DNA of 64,000 nucleotides, taken from the NCBI RefSeq assembly GCF_020215645.1, contig NZ_CP084058.1:6262001-6326000 (forward strand), given 5' to 3'. The DNA is from Nonomuraea gerenzanensis. Lineage in GTDB: Bacteria; Actinomycetota; Actinomycetes; Streptosporangiales; Streptosporangiaceae. The position numbers were made by a program, and so were the translations under genes. The notes below the pieces were generated by a model. The model worked only from the letters and a program-made list of their open reading frames with translations. It had not been told where the DNA came from and did not search any database. This document shows positions 25,569 through 33,459 of the stretch, one piece after another. The stretch's first letter is position 1, and every line of letters starts with the position of its first letter.

Positions 25569-28238
25569 CTAGTGGTCGCCTGTCGGGCGGGCGTACAGGT
25601 TGCCGTTGGAGCTGCCGGCGTAGACGAAGCCGCCCGCCACGACCGGGCGGGTCTCGACCGTGCCACCGGTCCGGAACGCCGACCGCACCGCGCCGGTGAC
25701 GGCGTCGAGGGTGTGCAGGACGCCCTCGCGGTCGGTGACGTGCACGAGCCCGTGCGCCGCCACGGGGCCCGACCGGTGGCCCTCGCCGAGGGGCAGGCGC
25801 CGGCGCACGCCGCCGGTGGCGGCGTCGAGGGCGTAGAGCGTGCGGTCGGGGCCGGCGGTGAACACCAGCCCGCCCGTCACGGCGGCGGTCCAGGTGTAGA
25901 GGGGCTGGTAGCCCTCGGCCCGGAAGTCCCACAGGGGCTCACCGGTGGCGGCGTCGAACGCGTACGTGGTGCCCTGGTCGTCGCCGGCGTACACGGTGCC
26001 GCCGGCCACCACCGGGGGGAAGGCGACGGCGCCGGGGACGCGCGCGCTCCAGCGGGCCGCGCCGGAGCGGGCGTCCAGGGCGTGCACGCCGCCGCCGGTG
26101 CTCACGGCGTAGACGGTCGCGCCGGACCGTACGAGCTGGACGCGGTCGCCCTTGCCGCCGGCCAGGAAGCGCCACCGCTCGGCCCCGGTGGCGGGGGCCA
26201 GCGCGTACAGCACGCCGTGGCCGCTGCCTGCGAGGACGACGTCGCCGGTCACCACGGGGTCGGTGTTGAGCATCGGGCCGCGCGGCTGGAAGGACCAGAG
26301 CCGCTCGCCGCCGGCGTCGAAGGTGACGAGCGCGGCCGTCGCGGACCAGGCGGGCCGCCTGGTCCAGAGGTGGAGACGGCCGTTCGCGGCCACGAGGCCG
26401 CCGGAGGCGGCGGTCCTGCGGCTCCACCTCCGGCGGCCGGTGGCTGCGTCCAGGGCCACGACCCGGCCGGCGCCGGCCACGTACACGATGCCGTCCGAGA
26501 CCGCGTGGCCGTCCATGTCGGCGCCGCCCGCCCGGGAGCGCCAGCGCACCGCGCCGGTGGCGGCGTCCAGCGCGGACACCGTGCCACCGCTGTCGGCGGC
26601 GTAGACGACGCCGCCCGCCACCACCGGATCCGTGCGGATGGCCGCGTCGGCCGGGAAGCTCCACCCGCGCTCGGAGGCGGGGGCGGGGGCGGGAGCGCGG
26701 ACGCCGGGCCGGTACCGGGCGAGCAGGTTGTCGCGCAGCAGCGGGGAGATGATCCGCACCGCCTGCCTGGAGGACGAGGTCAGGCTGGCGATGACGCGGC
26801 CCGCGAGGATGGTCGTCGCGCCGTGGAGGCCGTTCGGCCGGTGCACGGTGTAGGTCAGGAAGCCCGGGGCCTCGGTGGTGGGGTCGATCTCGCCGGTCCG
26901 CCTGACGGCCGCCGTCTTGGCGGTGTAGAGCCGGTGCGCCTGCGCCTCCGACGGCGCCACCCAGTCCACGGACAGCGTGATCACCGCGCCGTCGTCGCCG
27001 GGCGGGATCCAGTCGCACGTCGCCGTGCCGTCGGGGCCGCGCGCCGCGCGGTAGCCCGCCGCGAAGGCCGCCAGGTCACGGCCGGTCAGCAGGGCGCAGG
27101 CGTCCGGCCAGGCGGTCTTCGGCCGGGCCGGCCCGTACACCAGCCGGTACGCGGTGAGCCGCCCGTCCCCCGGGACGGTGCTGTGCACGAACGCCAGCCC
27201 CCCGCTCGCCCCGGCCAGGGACACCAGGTCCGCGGGCAGGTCGATCGGCAGCCCGCCGAGCCGCCCGGTCCGGGGGTCCACGGAGATCAGGTGGGCGGGC
27301 AGCGGCCAGGAGCCGTCCAGCCCGGCGCCGACCTGCCCGCCCGCCGCGGGAATGGGGCCCGCGTACAGCAGCGGGCTCCGCGGGCCCGGGTCCGTGACCT
27401 GGACGGCCTGCGGGCCGGTGGACAGCAGGCGTCCGCCGGGGCCGCAGAAGAAGTCGTCGCCGCCCGCCGTGGCGTGCGCGTACCCGTCGGCGTTGGTCCT
27501 GATCCGCAGCGGCGGGTGCGCGCCCTTCACGGAGTTCGTCGACGGCAGCGGTCGGGCCCACTCCTGCCGTAGGGTGCGCGGGTCGAGCGAGGACAGCCGC
27601 AGCTCGTCGTCCGCGCAGTGGCTGAGCAGCGTCACCGAGCGGGCGGTCGCGGCGCCGGTCAGCGCGCAGCCGCCCGGCCGGGTCGCCTCCGCCGTGACCG
27701 TGCCGGTCCGCAGGTCCAGGGCCTGGAGGCGGACGGGGTCGGTCACCCGCTCGGCCATCACGACGCCGCGTGCGGTCACCATGATCCGTGGCCCGTGGTA
27801 GGAGCCGACCTCGTCCGTGCGGGCCTCCGGATCGGCGAGGGTGATCGTGCGCCGCCACAGCGGCGCGCCCGTGGCCAGGTCATGCCCTTCCAGGACCCGC
27901 TCGCCCGCCGCCTGCCTGGCGACGACGAGGACGCCGGCCGCGGCCCAGACACCCCCGGCGGGGGCCGGACCGGCGGGCAGGGCGTGCCGGAGCGCGCCCG
28001 TGCGCGGGTCGTGGATCCGCACGCCGCCCTCCCGCGTCGCCACGGCGACCCCCTGCCCGGACACGGCCTGCCCCTGCGCCTGCAGGAAGGGGTCGGACTC
28101 GGTCTCCGCGGGCACCGACCACACCGCCCGCCACTCGACGGGGACGCGCGGCACCCCGGTCACGGCCGCCGCCGGGCAGGCCGCCAGGACGACCGCGCAC
28201 AGGATCGCCATCGACCGGCGCCGGCGCGCGGTCAGCAC
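25569..28238 (-). CDS. PQQ-like beta-propeller repeat lipoprotein
   Basis: The 889-residue protein starts with RRRR and a hydrophobic stretch ending in VVLAAC, a lipobox, so it should be a surface lipoprotein. Two beta-propeller regions are visible: residues about 30-350, with single WRR- and RTG-type blades, and about 540-889, with at least eight repeats of the form VVYAADSGGTVSALDAATGAVRW. A middle section with two Cys (TAWPDACALLTGRDLA, TCDWIPPGD) looks like the DUF3558-like or sensor-type inserts seen in actinomycete lipoproteins. PQQ cofactor residues are not evident, so a binding scaffold is more likely than a dehydrogenase. GTG 28238 overlaps the upstream gene's stop (GTGCTGA), implying coupling. 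Confidence 0.85.
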   Translation of the reverse strand: MLTARRRRSMAILCAVVLAACPAAAVTGVPRVPVEWRAVWSVPAETESDPFLQAQGQAVSGQGVAVATREGGVRIHDPRTGALRHALPAGPAPAGGVWAAAGVLVVARQAAGERVLEGHDLATGAPLWRRTITLADPEARTDEVGSYHGPRIMVTARGVVMAERVTDPVRLQALDLRTGTVTAEATRPGGCALTGAATARSVTLLSHCADDELRLSSLDPRTLRQEWARPLPSTNSVKGAHPPLRIRTNADGYAHATAGGDDFFCGPGGRLLSTGPQAVQVTDPGPRSPLLYAGPIPAAGGQVGAGLDGSWPLPAHLISVDPRTGRLGGLPIDLPADLVSLAGASGGLAFVHSTVPGDGRLTAYRLVYGPARPKTAWPDACALLTGRDLAAFAAGYRAARGPDGTATCDWIPPGDDGAVITLSVDWVAPSEAQAHRLYTAKTAAVRRTGEIDPTTEAPGFLTYTVHRPNGLHGATTILAGRVIASLTSSSRQAVRIISPLLRDNLLARYRPGVRAPAPAPASERGWSFPADAAIRTDPVVAGGVVYAADSGGTVSALDAATGAVRWRSRAGGADMDGHAVSDGIVYVAGAGRVVALDAATGRRRWSRRTAASGGLVAANGRLHLWTRRPAWSATAALVTFDAGGERLWSFQPRGPMLNTDPVVTGDVVLAGSGHGVLYALAPATGAERWRFLAGGKGDRVQLVRSGATVYAVSTGGGVHALDARSGAARWSARVPGAVAFPPVVAGGTVYAGDDQGTTYAFDAATGEPLWDFRAEGYQPLYTWTAAVTGGLVFTAGPDRTLYALDAATGGVRRRLPLGEGHRSGPVAAHGLVHVTDREGVLHTLDAVTGAVRSAFRTGGTVETRPVVAGGFVYAGSSNGNLYARPTGDH

Positions 28239-29188
28239 TTCCCTGCCTTCGCCAGCTTCTCCTCGATCGAGCACGCCTCGCTCCTGGAGATCGGCTGCCA
28301 GCCGCCGAGCGGGGAGAAGGTGTAGTAGGACCGGTACGTCCCGGAGGTGCCGGTCACCCGGAACGGCACCCCGCCCGGCCCCCGGACCGTCACCTGCTCG
28401 GTCCGGTCCCCCGCGAGCACGGTGACCGCCAGGTCGAACGTGTAGGACGCGGCCCTGCCCACGACGGTCATGGAGAGCGTGACCCGCTCGTCCCGCTTCA
28501 GGTCGATCTGTTTCTTCCTGAAGTACGGCACGTCCGGGTTCTTCGCCGTGGTGAAGCGGGGCGCGGGCCGGTCGAGGTCGGCGGCCAGCTCGATGGTCTC
28601 GGCCTCGCCGGCGGGGGTGTGGACCAGCAGCGCGCCGTCCCAGACGGGCTCGCGCGCCAGGACGCGCGGCTGGATGTCGACGATGCGCAGGCTGCTGCGG
28701 TTGCCGACGAGCACCACGGTGACGTCGGCGGTCTCGAGCGGCGCCCAGTCGTGGCGGGTCAGCATCGTCTCGCGCCGCGTGCCGGACGCGCTGCCCAGCA
28801 GGGCCGCCCGGTCCGCGGGGTCGGTCACCGGGCGGCGCAGGGCGGTGTCGCGGTCGGCGTACTCCACGGCCACGTGACCTACCTCGACCGGCGGTTCGCC
28901 GCCGATGCGATCGACGGTGTCGGCGCCGCGGGCGTTGAACCAGGTGGTGAACACGACCCCGACGGCGGCGACGATCACGGCGCTGAGGATGCCCGCCAGC
29001 CACGTCCGCGCGGCCTTCCAGCCTCCTGCCTCCTCGGCCGATCCAGCGGGCGCAGCCGATCCAGCGGGCGCGGCCGATCCGGCGGGCGCGGCCGATCCGG
29101 CGGGCGCGACGGGTCCGGCCGATGCGGATGCGGGCGGTGCGGCGGGTCCGGCGGATGCGGCACGCCTGTTCCTGCGCCCCTTGGCCAT
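28232..29188 (-). CDS. Single-pass membrane protein with Ala/Pro/Gly-rich repeat, unknown function
   Basis: The 318-residue protein has a short basic N-terminus (AKGRRNRR), then a low-complexity segment with the hexapeptide GSAAPA repeated about four times (18-bp DNA units around 29036-29110). One transmembrane helix follows at about residues 65-85 (WLAGILSAVIVAAVGVVFTT) and then an extracytoplasmic domain of about 230 residues. The domain has two Cys near its C-terminus (SEACSIEEKLAKAGKC). No enzyme motif is seen. It is the first gene of a two-gene operon with the beta-propeller lipoprotein, whose start overlaps its stop, so the two probably act together at the membrane surface. It is divergent from the AfsR-like regulator. 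Confidence 0.8.
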   Translation of the reverse strand: MAKGRRNRRAASAGPAAPPASASAGPVAPAGSAAPAGSAAPAGSAAPAGSAEEAGGWKAARTWLAGILSAVIVAAVGVVFTTWFNARGADTVDRIGGEPPVEVGHVAVEYADRDTALRRPVTDPADRAALLGSASGTRRETMLTRHDWAPLETADVTVVLVGNRSSLRIVDIQPRVLAREPVWDGALLVHTPAGEAETIELAADLDRPAPRFTTAKNPDVPYFRKKQIDLKRDERVTLSMTVVGRAASYTFDLAVTVLAGDRTEQVTVRGPGGVPFRVTGTSGTYRSYYTFSPLGGWQPISRSEACSIEEKLAKAGKC

Positions 29189-29380
29189 GCGACGTCCCCT
29201 TGCGAACGGCTGACGGAAACTGATTCATAGCCCATCCGCGCCCGCTTCGCCGGGCAGTTGACCGACTCTTTCCACAAAGGACCGGGCACGGCCGCCCACG
29301 GCGCGGCCGACGGCTGGAGAGGGCCGGGCCCGGCGGGCACAATGGTGATCCCTGCCGTCCGCGCGCGTCGAGGGAGTTCC

Positions 29381-32300
29381 GTGGAGTTCTGCCTGCTCGG
29401 CCCCGTCGAGGTGGTCTCGGCCGGCCGGCCCGTCCCGCTGGGCGGCCCGAAGCCCCGCGCGCTCCTGGCCGTCCTGCTCCTGCAGGCCGGGCGGGTGGTC
29501 TCCACCGGCCGCCTGGTCGACGTGCTGTGGGGGGACGAGCCGCCGAGGAGCGCGCACGCGCTCGTCCAGACCTACGTGTACGGCCTGCGCCGGGCCCTGA
29601 CCGCCGCCGGCGACCCGGTGATCGAGACCCGCCCGCCGGGCTACGTGGCGCGGATCGAGCCCGCCCGGCTCGACGCCGAGTCCTTCCACCGGCTGGTGGC
29701 CGACGGCAGGCGCCAGGCGGAGCAGGGCAGCCCGGAGCAGGCGGCCGGTCACTTCCGCGCGGCGCTGGACCTGTGGCGCGGCACCGCCCTCGGCGGGGTG
29801 GCCCACCTCCTGCGTGGCGAGGCGGAGCGGCTGGAGGAGGCCAGGCTCGCCGCCGTGGAGGAGTGGATCGAGGCCGAGCTGTCCCTGGGCCGGGAGGGCG
29901 AGCGGGTGGGCGACCTCGCCGAGCTGGTCCGCACCCGGCCCACCAGGGAGCGGCTGCGCGGCCAGCTGATGAGGGCCCTGTACCGGCTGGGCCGGCAGGC
30001 CGACGCGCTGGCGGTCTTCCACGAGGGGCGGCAGGCACTGGCCGATGAGCTGGGCGTGGACCCGGCCCCGGAGCTGCGCGCGCTGTACGAGGCCATGCTC
30101 CGCGCCGACCCGTCCCTGTCGCGGCCGGCACCCGCCGCACATCCTCCGGCGCCCGCCGCACATCCGTCGGCACCTGTCGCGCATCCAACGGCACCTGTCG
30201 CGCATCCTGCGGCGCCCGCCGCACAGCTCCCGGCCTCCGCCGCACAGCTCCCGGCCTCCGTCGCACAGCTCCCGGCCTCCGTCGCGCATCCTGCGGCGCC
30301 CGCCGCGCAGCCGCAGGTCGTCTCCCCGCAACCGCCCCGGTCGGTGCCCGCGCAACTGCCACGCGGCGTCGCCGACTTCACCGGCAGGGACAAACACCTC
30401 GCGGAGCTGGCGGACCTGCTCACCGGCGACCGCGACACGATGCCCGTCTGCGTCATCTCCGGCAAGGGTGGCGTCGGCAAGTCCGCGCTCGCGGTGAAGC
30501 TGGCGTACGAGGTCGCCCACGCCTTCCCCGACGGGCAGCTCTACGCGGCCCTGCGCGGCGTGGGCGAGTCGCCCGCCTCGCCGCTGGAGGTGCTCACGCG
30601 CTTCCTGCGCGCGCTCGGCGTGCCGCCCGCCACCGTGCCGGAGACGGTGGCCGAGTGCACCGACCTCTACCGCAGCCTGCTCAGCGGGCGCAGGCTGCTG
30701 GTGGTCCTGGACGACGCGGCCGACGAGGCGCAGGTCCGGCCGCTGCTGCCGGGCAGCCCGTCGTGCGCGGTGCTGATCACCGCCAGGCGCAGGCTCGTCG
30801 GGCTCGACGGCGTGCACCTCACCGACCTGAACATCCTCGACACCCCCACCGCGCTCGACCTGCTGACCCGCATCGCCGGCGCCGACCGCGTGGGCGGCGA
30901 GCCGCAGGCGGCCGAGCGCATCGTGACGCTGTGCGGCCGGCTGCCGCTGGCGCTGCGCACGGCCGGGGCTCGGCTGGCCGCCCGCCCGCACTGGCCGCTC
31001 GCCCGGCTCGCCGACCGGCTGGACGACGAGCACCGCCGCCTCGACGAGCTGGCCGCAGGCGACCTGGAGGTACGGGCCAGCGTCGCGCTCAGCTACCACG
31101 GCCTGGACGCCGTGGCCAAGCGGGCCTTCCGCCTGCTGGGCATGCTGGGCACGCCCGAGGTGACGCCATGGATGGTCGCCGCGCTCCTCGACGTGCCCGA
31201 CGCCGACGGCGAGGAGGCGGTCGAGCGGCTGGTCGACGCCCAGCTCCTCGACCACGTCGCGGTGGACGCCGCGGCGCAGAGCCGCTACCGGCTGCACGAC
31301 CTGCTGCGGGTGTTCGCCGCCGAGCGGGCCGAGGCGGAGGAGCCCGCCGGCGAACGCGCCGAGGCGGTCACCCGCGTGCTGCGCGGCTGGTTGTGGCTGA
31401 TCGGGAACGTCACCGCGGCCCGGCCGCCCGGCACACTGGCCCTGCGGCTGGCCCAGCCCCCGGCCAGGCCCGTCGGCGTCACGCCGCCCGCCGACCTCTA
31501 CACCTGGTTCACCACGGAGGGGCCGGCGGTCGTCACCGCCGTGGAGCGGGCCGCGGCGATGGGGCTGCACGAGGTCGTCTGCGACCTGGCCGCCGCGCTG
31601 TCCGCCTCGGCGTTCGCGGTGGACGCCCGGTTCGAGGAGTGGCGGCGTACGCACGAGGCGGCGCTGCAGGCCGCGCGGCGGGCCGGGGACGCGCACGCGG
31701 AGGCGATCGTGCTGCTCGGCCTCGGCCAGTTACGCCACCGGCAGGACCGCTACACCGAAGGGCAGGAGTTCTTCACCCAGGCCCTGCCGCTGCTGCGGGC
31801 CTGCGGCGACACCTACGGCCAGGCGGTGGCGCGGGCCGGGATCGGCACCGCCTGCCGGGAGCGGGGCGAGCTGCCCGAGGCGCTGACGCACCTGCTGGAG
31901 GCGAGCCGGATCTTCCGTTCGCTCGGCTACGACTCGGGCACCGCGCACGTCGGCCGCCTGGCCGGCGCCGTCCTGCTGGAGCTGGGCGACTTCGAGCAGG
32001 CCCGCACCGCGCTCGACGACGCGCTGGCCGTCTTCCGCCGGCTGGGCAGCAAGCGCGGCGAGGGGCTGGTGCTGCGCTCGCTCGGGCTGGTGCACCGCGC
32101 GCTGGGCGAGGCGGGGCGCGCCAGGGAGCTGAGCGAGCAGGCCCTGGACCGGCTCCGCGAGGCGGGCGACCCGCTCATGGCGGCCTACGGCGTGCAGGCG
32201 CTGGCCAAGGCCAGGATCCGGTGCGGCGACACCGCCGGCGTCCTGGACGAGCTGCGCGCCGCCATGGCGGTGTGCGAGCAGCACGGCGACCGGTTCGGCG

Positions 32301-32578
32301 TGGCGCTGATCGAGCGCACCATCGGCGAGCAGCACCTGGCGGCCGGCCGGGCCGGCGCGGCCAGGGAGCACCTGGACACGTCGGTCGCGCTCTGGGACAG
32401 GCTGGGGCTGCCGCTGTTCCGCGCCCGCACCCTGCGTGACCTGGCCGCCGCGCACGACCTGGCGGGCGCGCACGCCGAGGCGGACCGCCTGCGGGCGGAG
32501 GCGCTCGCCGTCTTCGCCCGTTTCGGCACCAGGGAGTACGCCGAGCTGGGCGGCCGCCCTGGGGAGCTTTTGGAGTGA
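29381..32578 (+). CDS. AfsR/SARP-family transcriptional regulator with NB-ARC ATPase and TPR repeats
   Basis: The 1065-residue protein has the full AfsR layout. Residues 1-95 form an OmpR-type winged helix (LLGPVEVVSAGRPVPLGGPKPRALLAVLLL, here split) and about 96-245 a bacterial transcriptional activation domain. A Pro/Ala linker with heptad repeats spans about 248-312. The NB-ARC/STAND ATPase has Walker A ISGKGGVGKSALAVKLA and the RLLVVLDDAADEAQVRPL Walker B region. The C-terminal TPR-like helices span about 760-1060. Such proteins activate secondary-metabolite or developmental genes after nucleotide-dependent oligomerisation. GTG 29381 has AGGGAG upstream; an in-frame ATG 39 bases earlier is possible. 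It is divergent from the membrane/propeller operon, which it may control. No biosynthetic cluster is adjacent in the window. Confidence 0.9.
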   Translation: MEFCLLGPVEVVSAGRPVPLGGPKPRALLAVLLLQAGRVVSTGRLVDVLWGDEPPRSAHALVQTYVYGLRRALTAAGDPVIETRPPGYVARIEPARLDAESFHRLVADGRRQAEQGSPEQAAGHFRAALDLWRGTALGGVAHLLRGEAERLEEARLAAVEEWIEAELSLGREGERVGDLAELVRTRPTRERLRGQLMRALYRLGRQADALAVFHEGRQALADELGVDPAPELRALYEAMLRADPSLSRPAPAAHPPAPAAHPSAPVAHPTAPVAHPAAPAAQLPASAAQLPASVAQLPASVAHPAAPAAQPQVVSPQPPRSVPAQLPRGVADFTGRDKHLAELADLLTGDRDTMPVCVISGKGGVGKSALAVKLAYEVAHAFPDGQLYAALRGVGESPASPLEVLTRFLRALGVPPATVPETVAECTDLYRSLLSGRRLLVVLDDAADEAQVRPLLPGSPSCAVLITARRRLVGLDGVHLTDLNILDTPTALDLLTRIAGADRVGGEPQAAERIVTLCGRLPLALRTAGARLAARPHWPLARLADRLDDEHRRLDELAAGDLEVRASVALSYHGLDAVAKRAFRLLGMLGTPEVTPWMVAALLDVPDADGEEAVERLVDAQLLDHVAVDAAAQSRYRLHDLLRVFAAERAEAEEPAGERAEAVTRVLRGWLWLIGNVTAARPPGTLALRLAQPPARPVGVTPPADLYTWFTTEGPAVVTAVERAAAMGLHEVVCDLAAALSASAFAVDARFEEWRRTHEAALQAARRAGDAHAEAIVLLGLGQLRHRQDRYTEGQEFFTQALPLLRACGDTYGQAVARAGIGTACRERGELPEALTHLLEASRIFRSLGYDSGTAHVGRLAGAVLLELGDFEQARTALDDALAVFRRLGSKRGEGLVLRSLGLVHRALGEAGRARELSEQALDRLREAGDPLMAAYGVQALAKARIRCGDTAGVLDELRAAMAVCEQHGDRFGVALIERTIGEQHLAAGRAGAAREHLDTSVALWDRLGLPLFRARTLRDLAAAHDLAGAHAEADRLRAEALAVFARFGTREYAELGGRPGELLE
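30124..30312 (+). repeat. Coding minisatellite in the AfsR-like linker
   Basis: About nine 21-bp units encode heptads of the form PAPAAHP, SAPVAHP and PASVAQL, between the activation domain and the ATPase. Units are near identical at DNA level, for example three successive copies around 30228-30290. Copy number is likely to vary between strains, changing linker length. Confidence 0.8.
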
Positions 32579-32643
32579 AGTTGGAGCGGTTCTGCCGACC
32601 ATGAGCGCACATCGATTCACGCTCACACGGTCAGGAGGCTCCG

Positions 32644-33303
32644 ATGCCGGAGATCATCCTCATGGCGGACGCCCGCGTCAGCGCGGTCCCCGTCGAGGAC
32701 AGCGGCGAACCCCTGGTGGACCTGCGCGAGGTCGCCGAGCTACGGCTGGACGCGCGGATGGCCGACGACGAGGGCGCGTACGCGCACGTGCGCAGCGGGC
32801 ACGTCGAGCGCCTGCGTCACGCCCACAGCCTGCTGCCCGCCGGGCTGCGGCTGCTCGTCGTCGAGGCGTTCCGCCCGCTGGCGCTGCAGGAGCAGTATTT
32901 CGCCGCGCACGCCGACCGGCTGCGGGCCGCCCACCCTGACTGGTCGCAGGAGCGGGTGCACGTCCAGACCAGCCGGTCGCTCTCGCCGCCTCCCATCGGC
33001 CCGCACGTGTGCGGCGCCGCGATCGACCTCACGCTGTGCACCGAGGACGGGGAGGAGCTGGACATGGGCACGGCCGTCAACGCCGACCCCGAGGAGACCG
33101 ACGACGCCTGCTACACCGACTCCCCCGACGTCTCCGCCCACGCCCGCGGCAACCGGCGCCTCCTCGGCGAGGCGCTGACCGCGGCCGGGTTCGTCAACTA
33201 TCCCACCGAGTGGTGGCACTGGTCGTACGGCGACCGCTACTGGGCCTTGCTGACGGGCGCCCCCGCGGCCCTGCACGACCTCGTCACCTGGCCCACCCGC
33301 TGA
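32644..33303 (+). CDS. VanX-like D-Ala-D-Ala dipeptidase (peptidase family M15D)
   Basis: The 219-residue protein carries the M15D/VanX zinc site. Arg77 in VVEAFRPLALQ is the transition-state Arg. His121 and Asp128 in GPHVCGAAIDLTL are zinc ligands, and Glu189 and His192 in TEWWHWSYGD provide the catalytic base and third ligand. No signal peptide is present, so it would act in the cytoplasm, hydrolysing D-Ala-D-Ala, either in wall recycling or in glycopeptide self-protection. No VanH, VanA/ligase or VanRS genes are adjacent. ATG 32644 has AGGAGG immediately upstream. It lies 65 bases after the AfsR-like gene on the same strand and ends at a strong hairpin. Confidence 0.88.
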   Translation: MPEIILMADARVSAVPVEDSGEPLVDLREVAELRLDARMADDEGAYAHVRSGHVERLRHAHSLLPAGLRLLVVEAFRPLALQEQYFAAHADRLRAAHPDWSQERVHVQTSRSLSPPPIGPHVCGAAIDLTLCTEDGEELDMGTAVNADPEETDDACYTDSPDVSAHARGNRRLLGEALTAAGFVNYPTEWWHWSYGDRYWALLTGAPAALHDLVTWPTR

Positions 33304-33314
33304 CCGTCTGACCC

Positions 33315-33346
33315 GGGCCCCGGCCGGCGCGAGCCTGCCGGGGCCC
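33315..33346 (+). terminator. Hairpin terminator after the dipeptidase gene
   Basis: GGGCCCCGGC (33315-33324) pairs perfectly with GCCGGGGCCC (33337-33346) over a 12-base loop, 11 bases after the stop codon. Confidence 0.8.
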
Positions 33347-33459
33347 TTACATGCCCTCGCGCCTCTCTAGGGCGTACTGGAGAGCACTTGAAGAGCATCT
33401 GGAGAGCACCGGAGCAACCTTTCTCCCAGCGACAGAAACCCCTGGAGAAAGAACCCGCC

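Noticed and set aside
25569..28238. PQQ-dependent dehydrogenase
   Set aside because: Only the beta-propeller repeats are shared; no PQQ-binding or catalytic residues and no heme domain are visible.
28239..30362. Long N-terminal extension of the beta-propeller lipoprotein gene
   Set aside because: Upstream of the GTG start the frame is Arg/Pro-rich and antisense to the AfsR-like gene; the signal peptide begins at the GTG.
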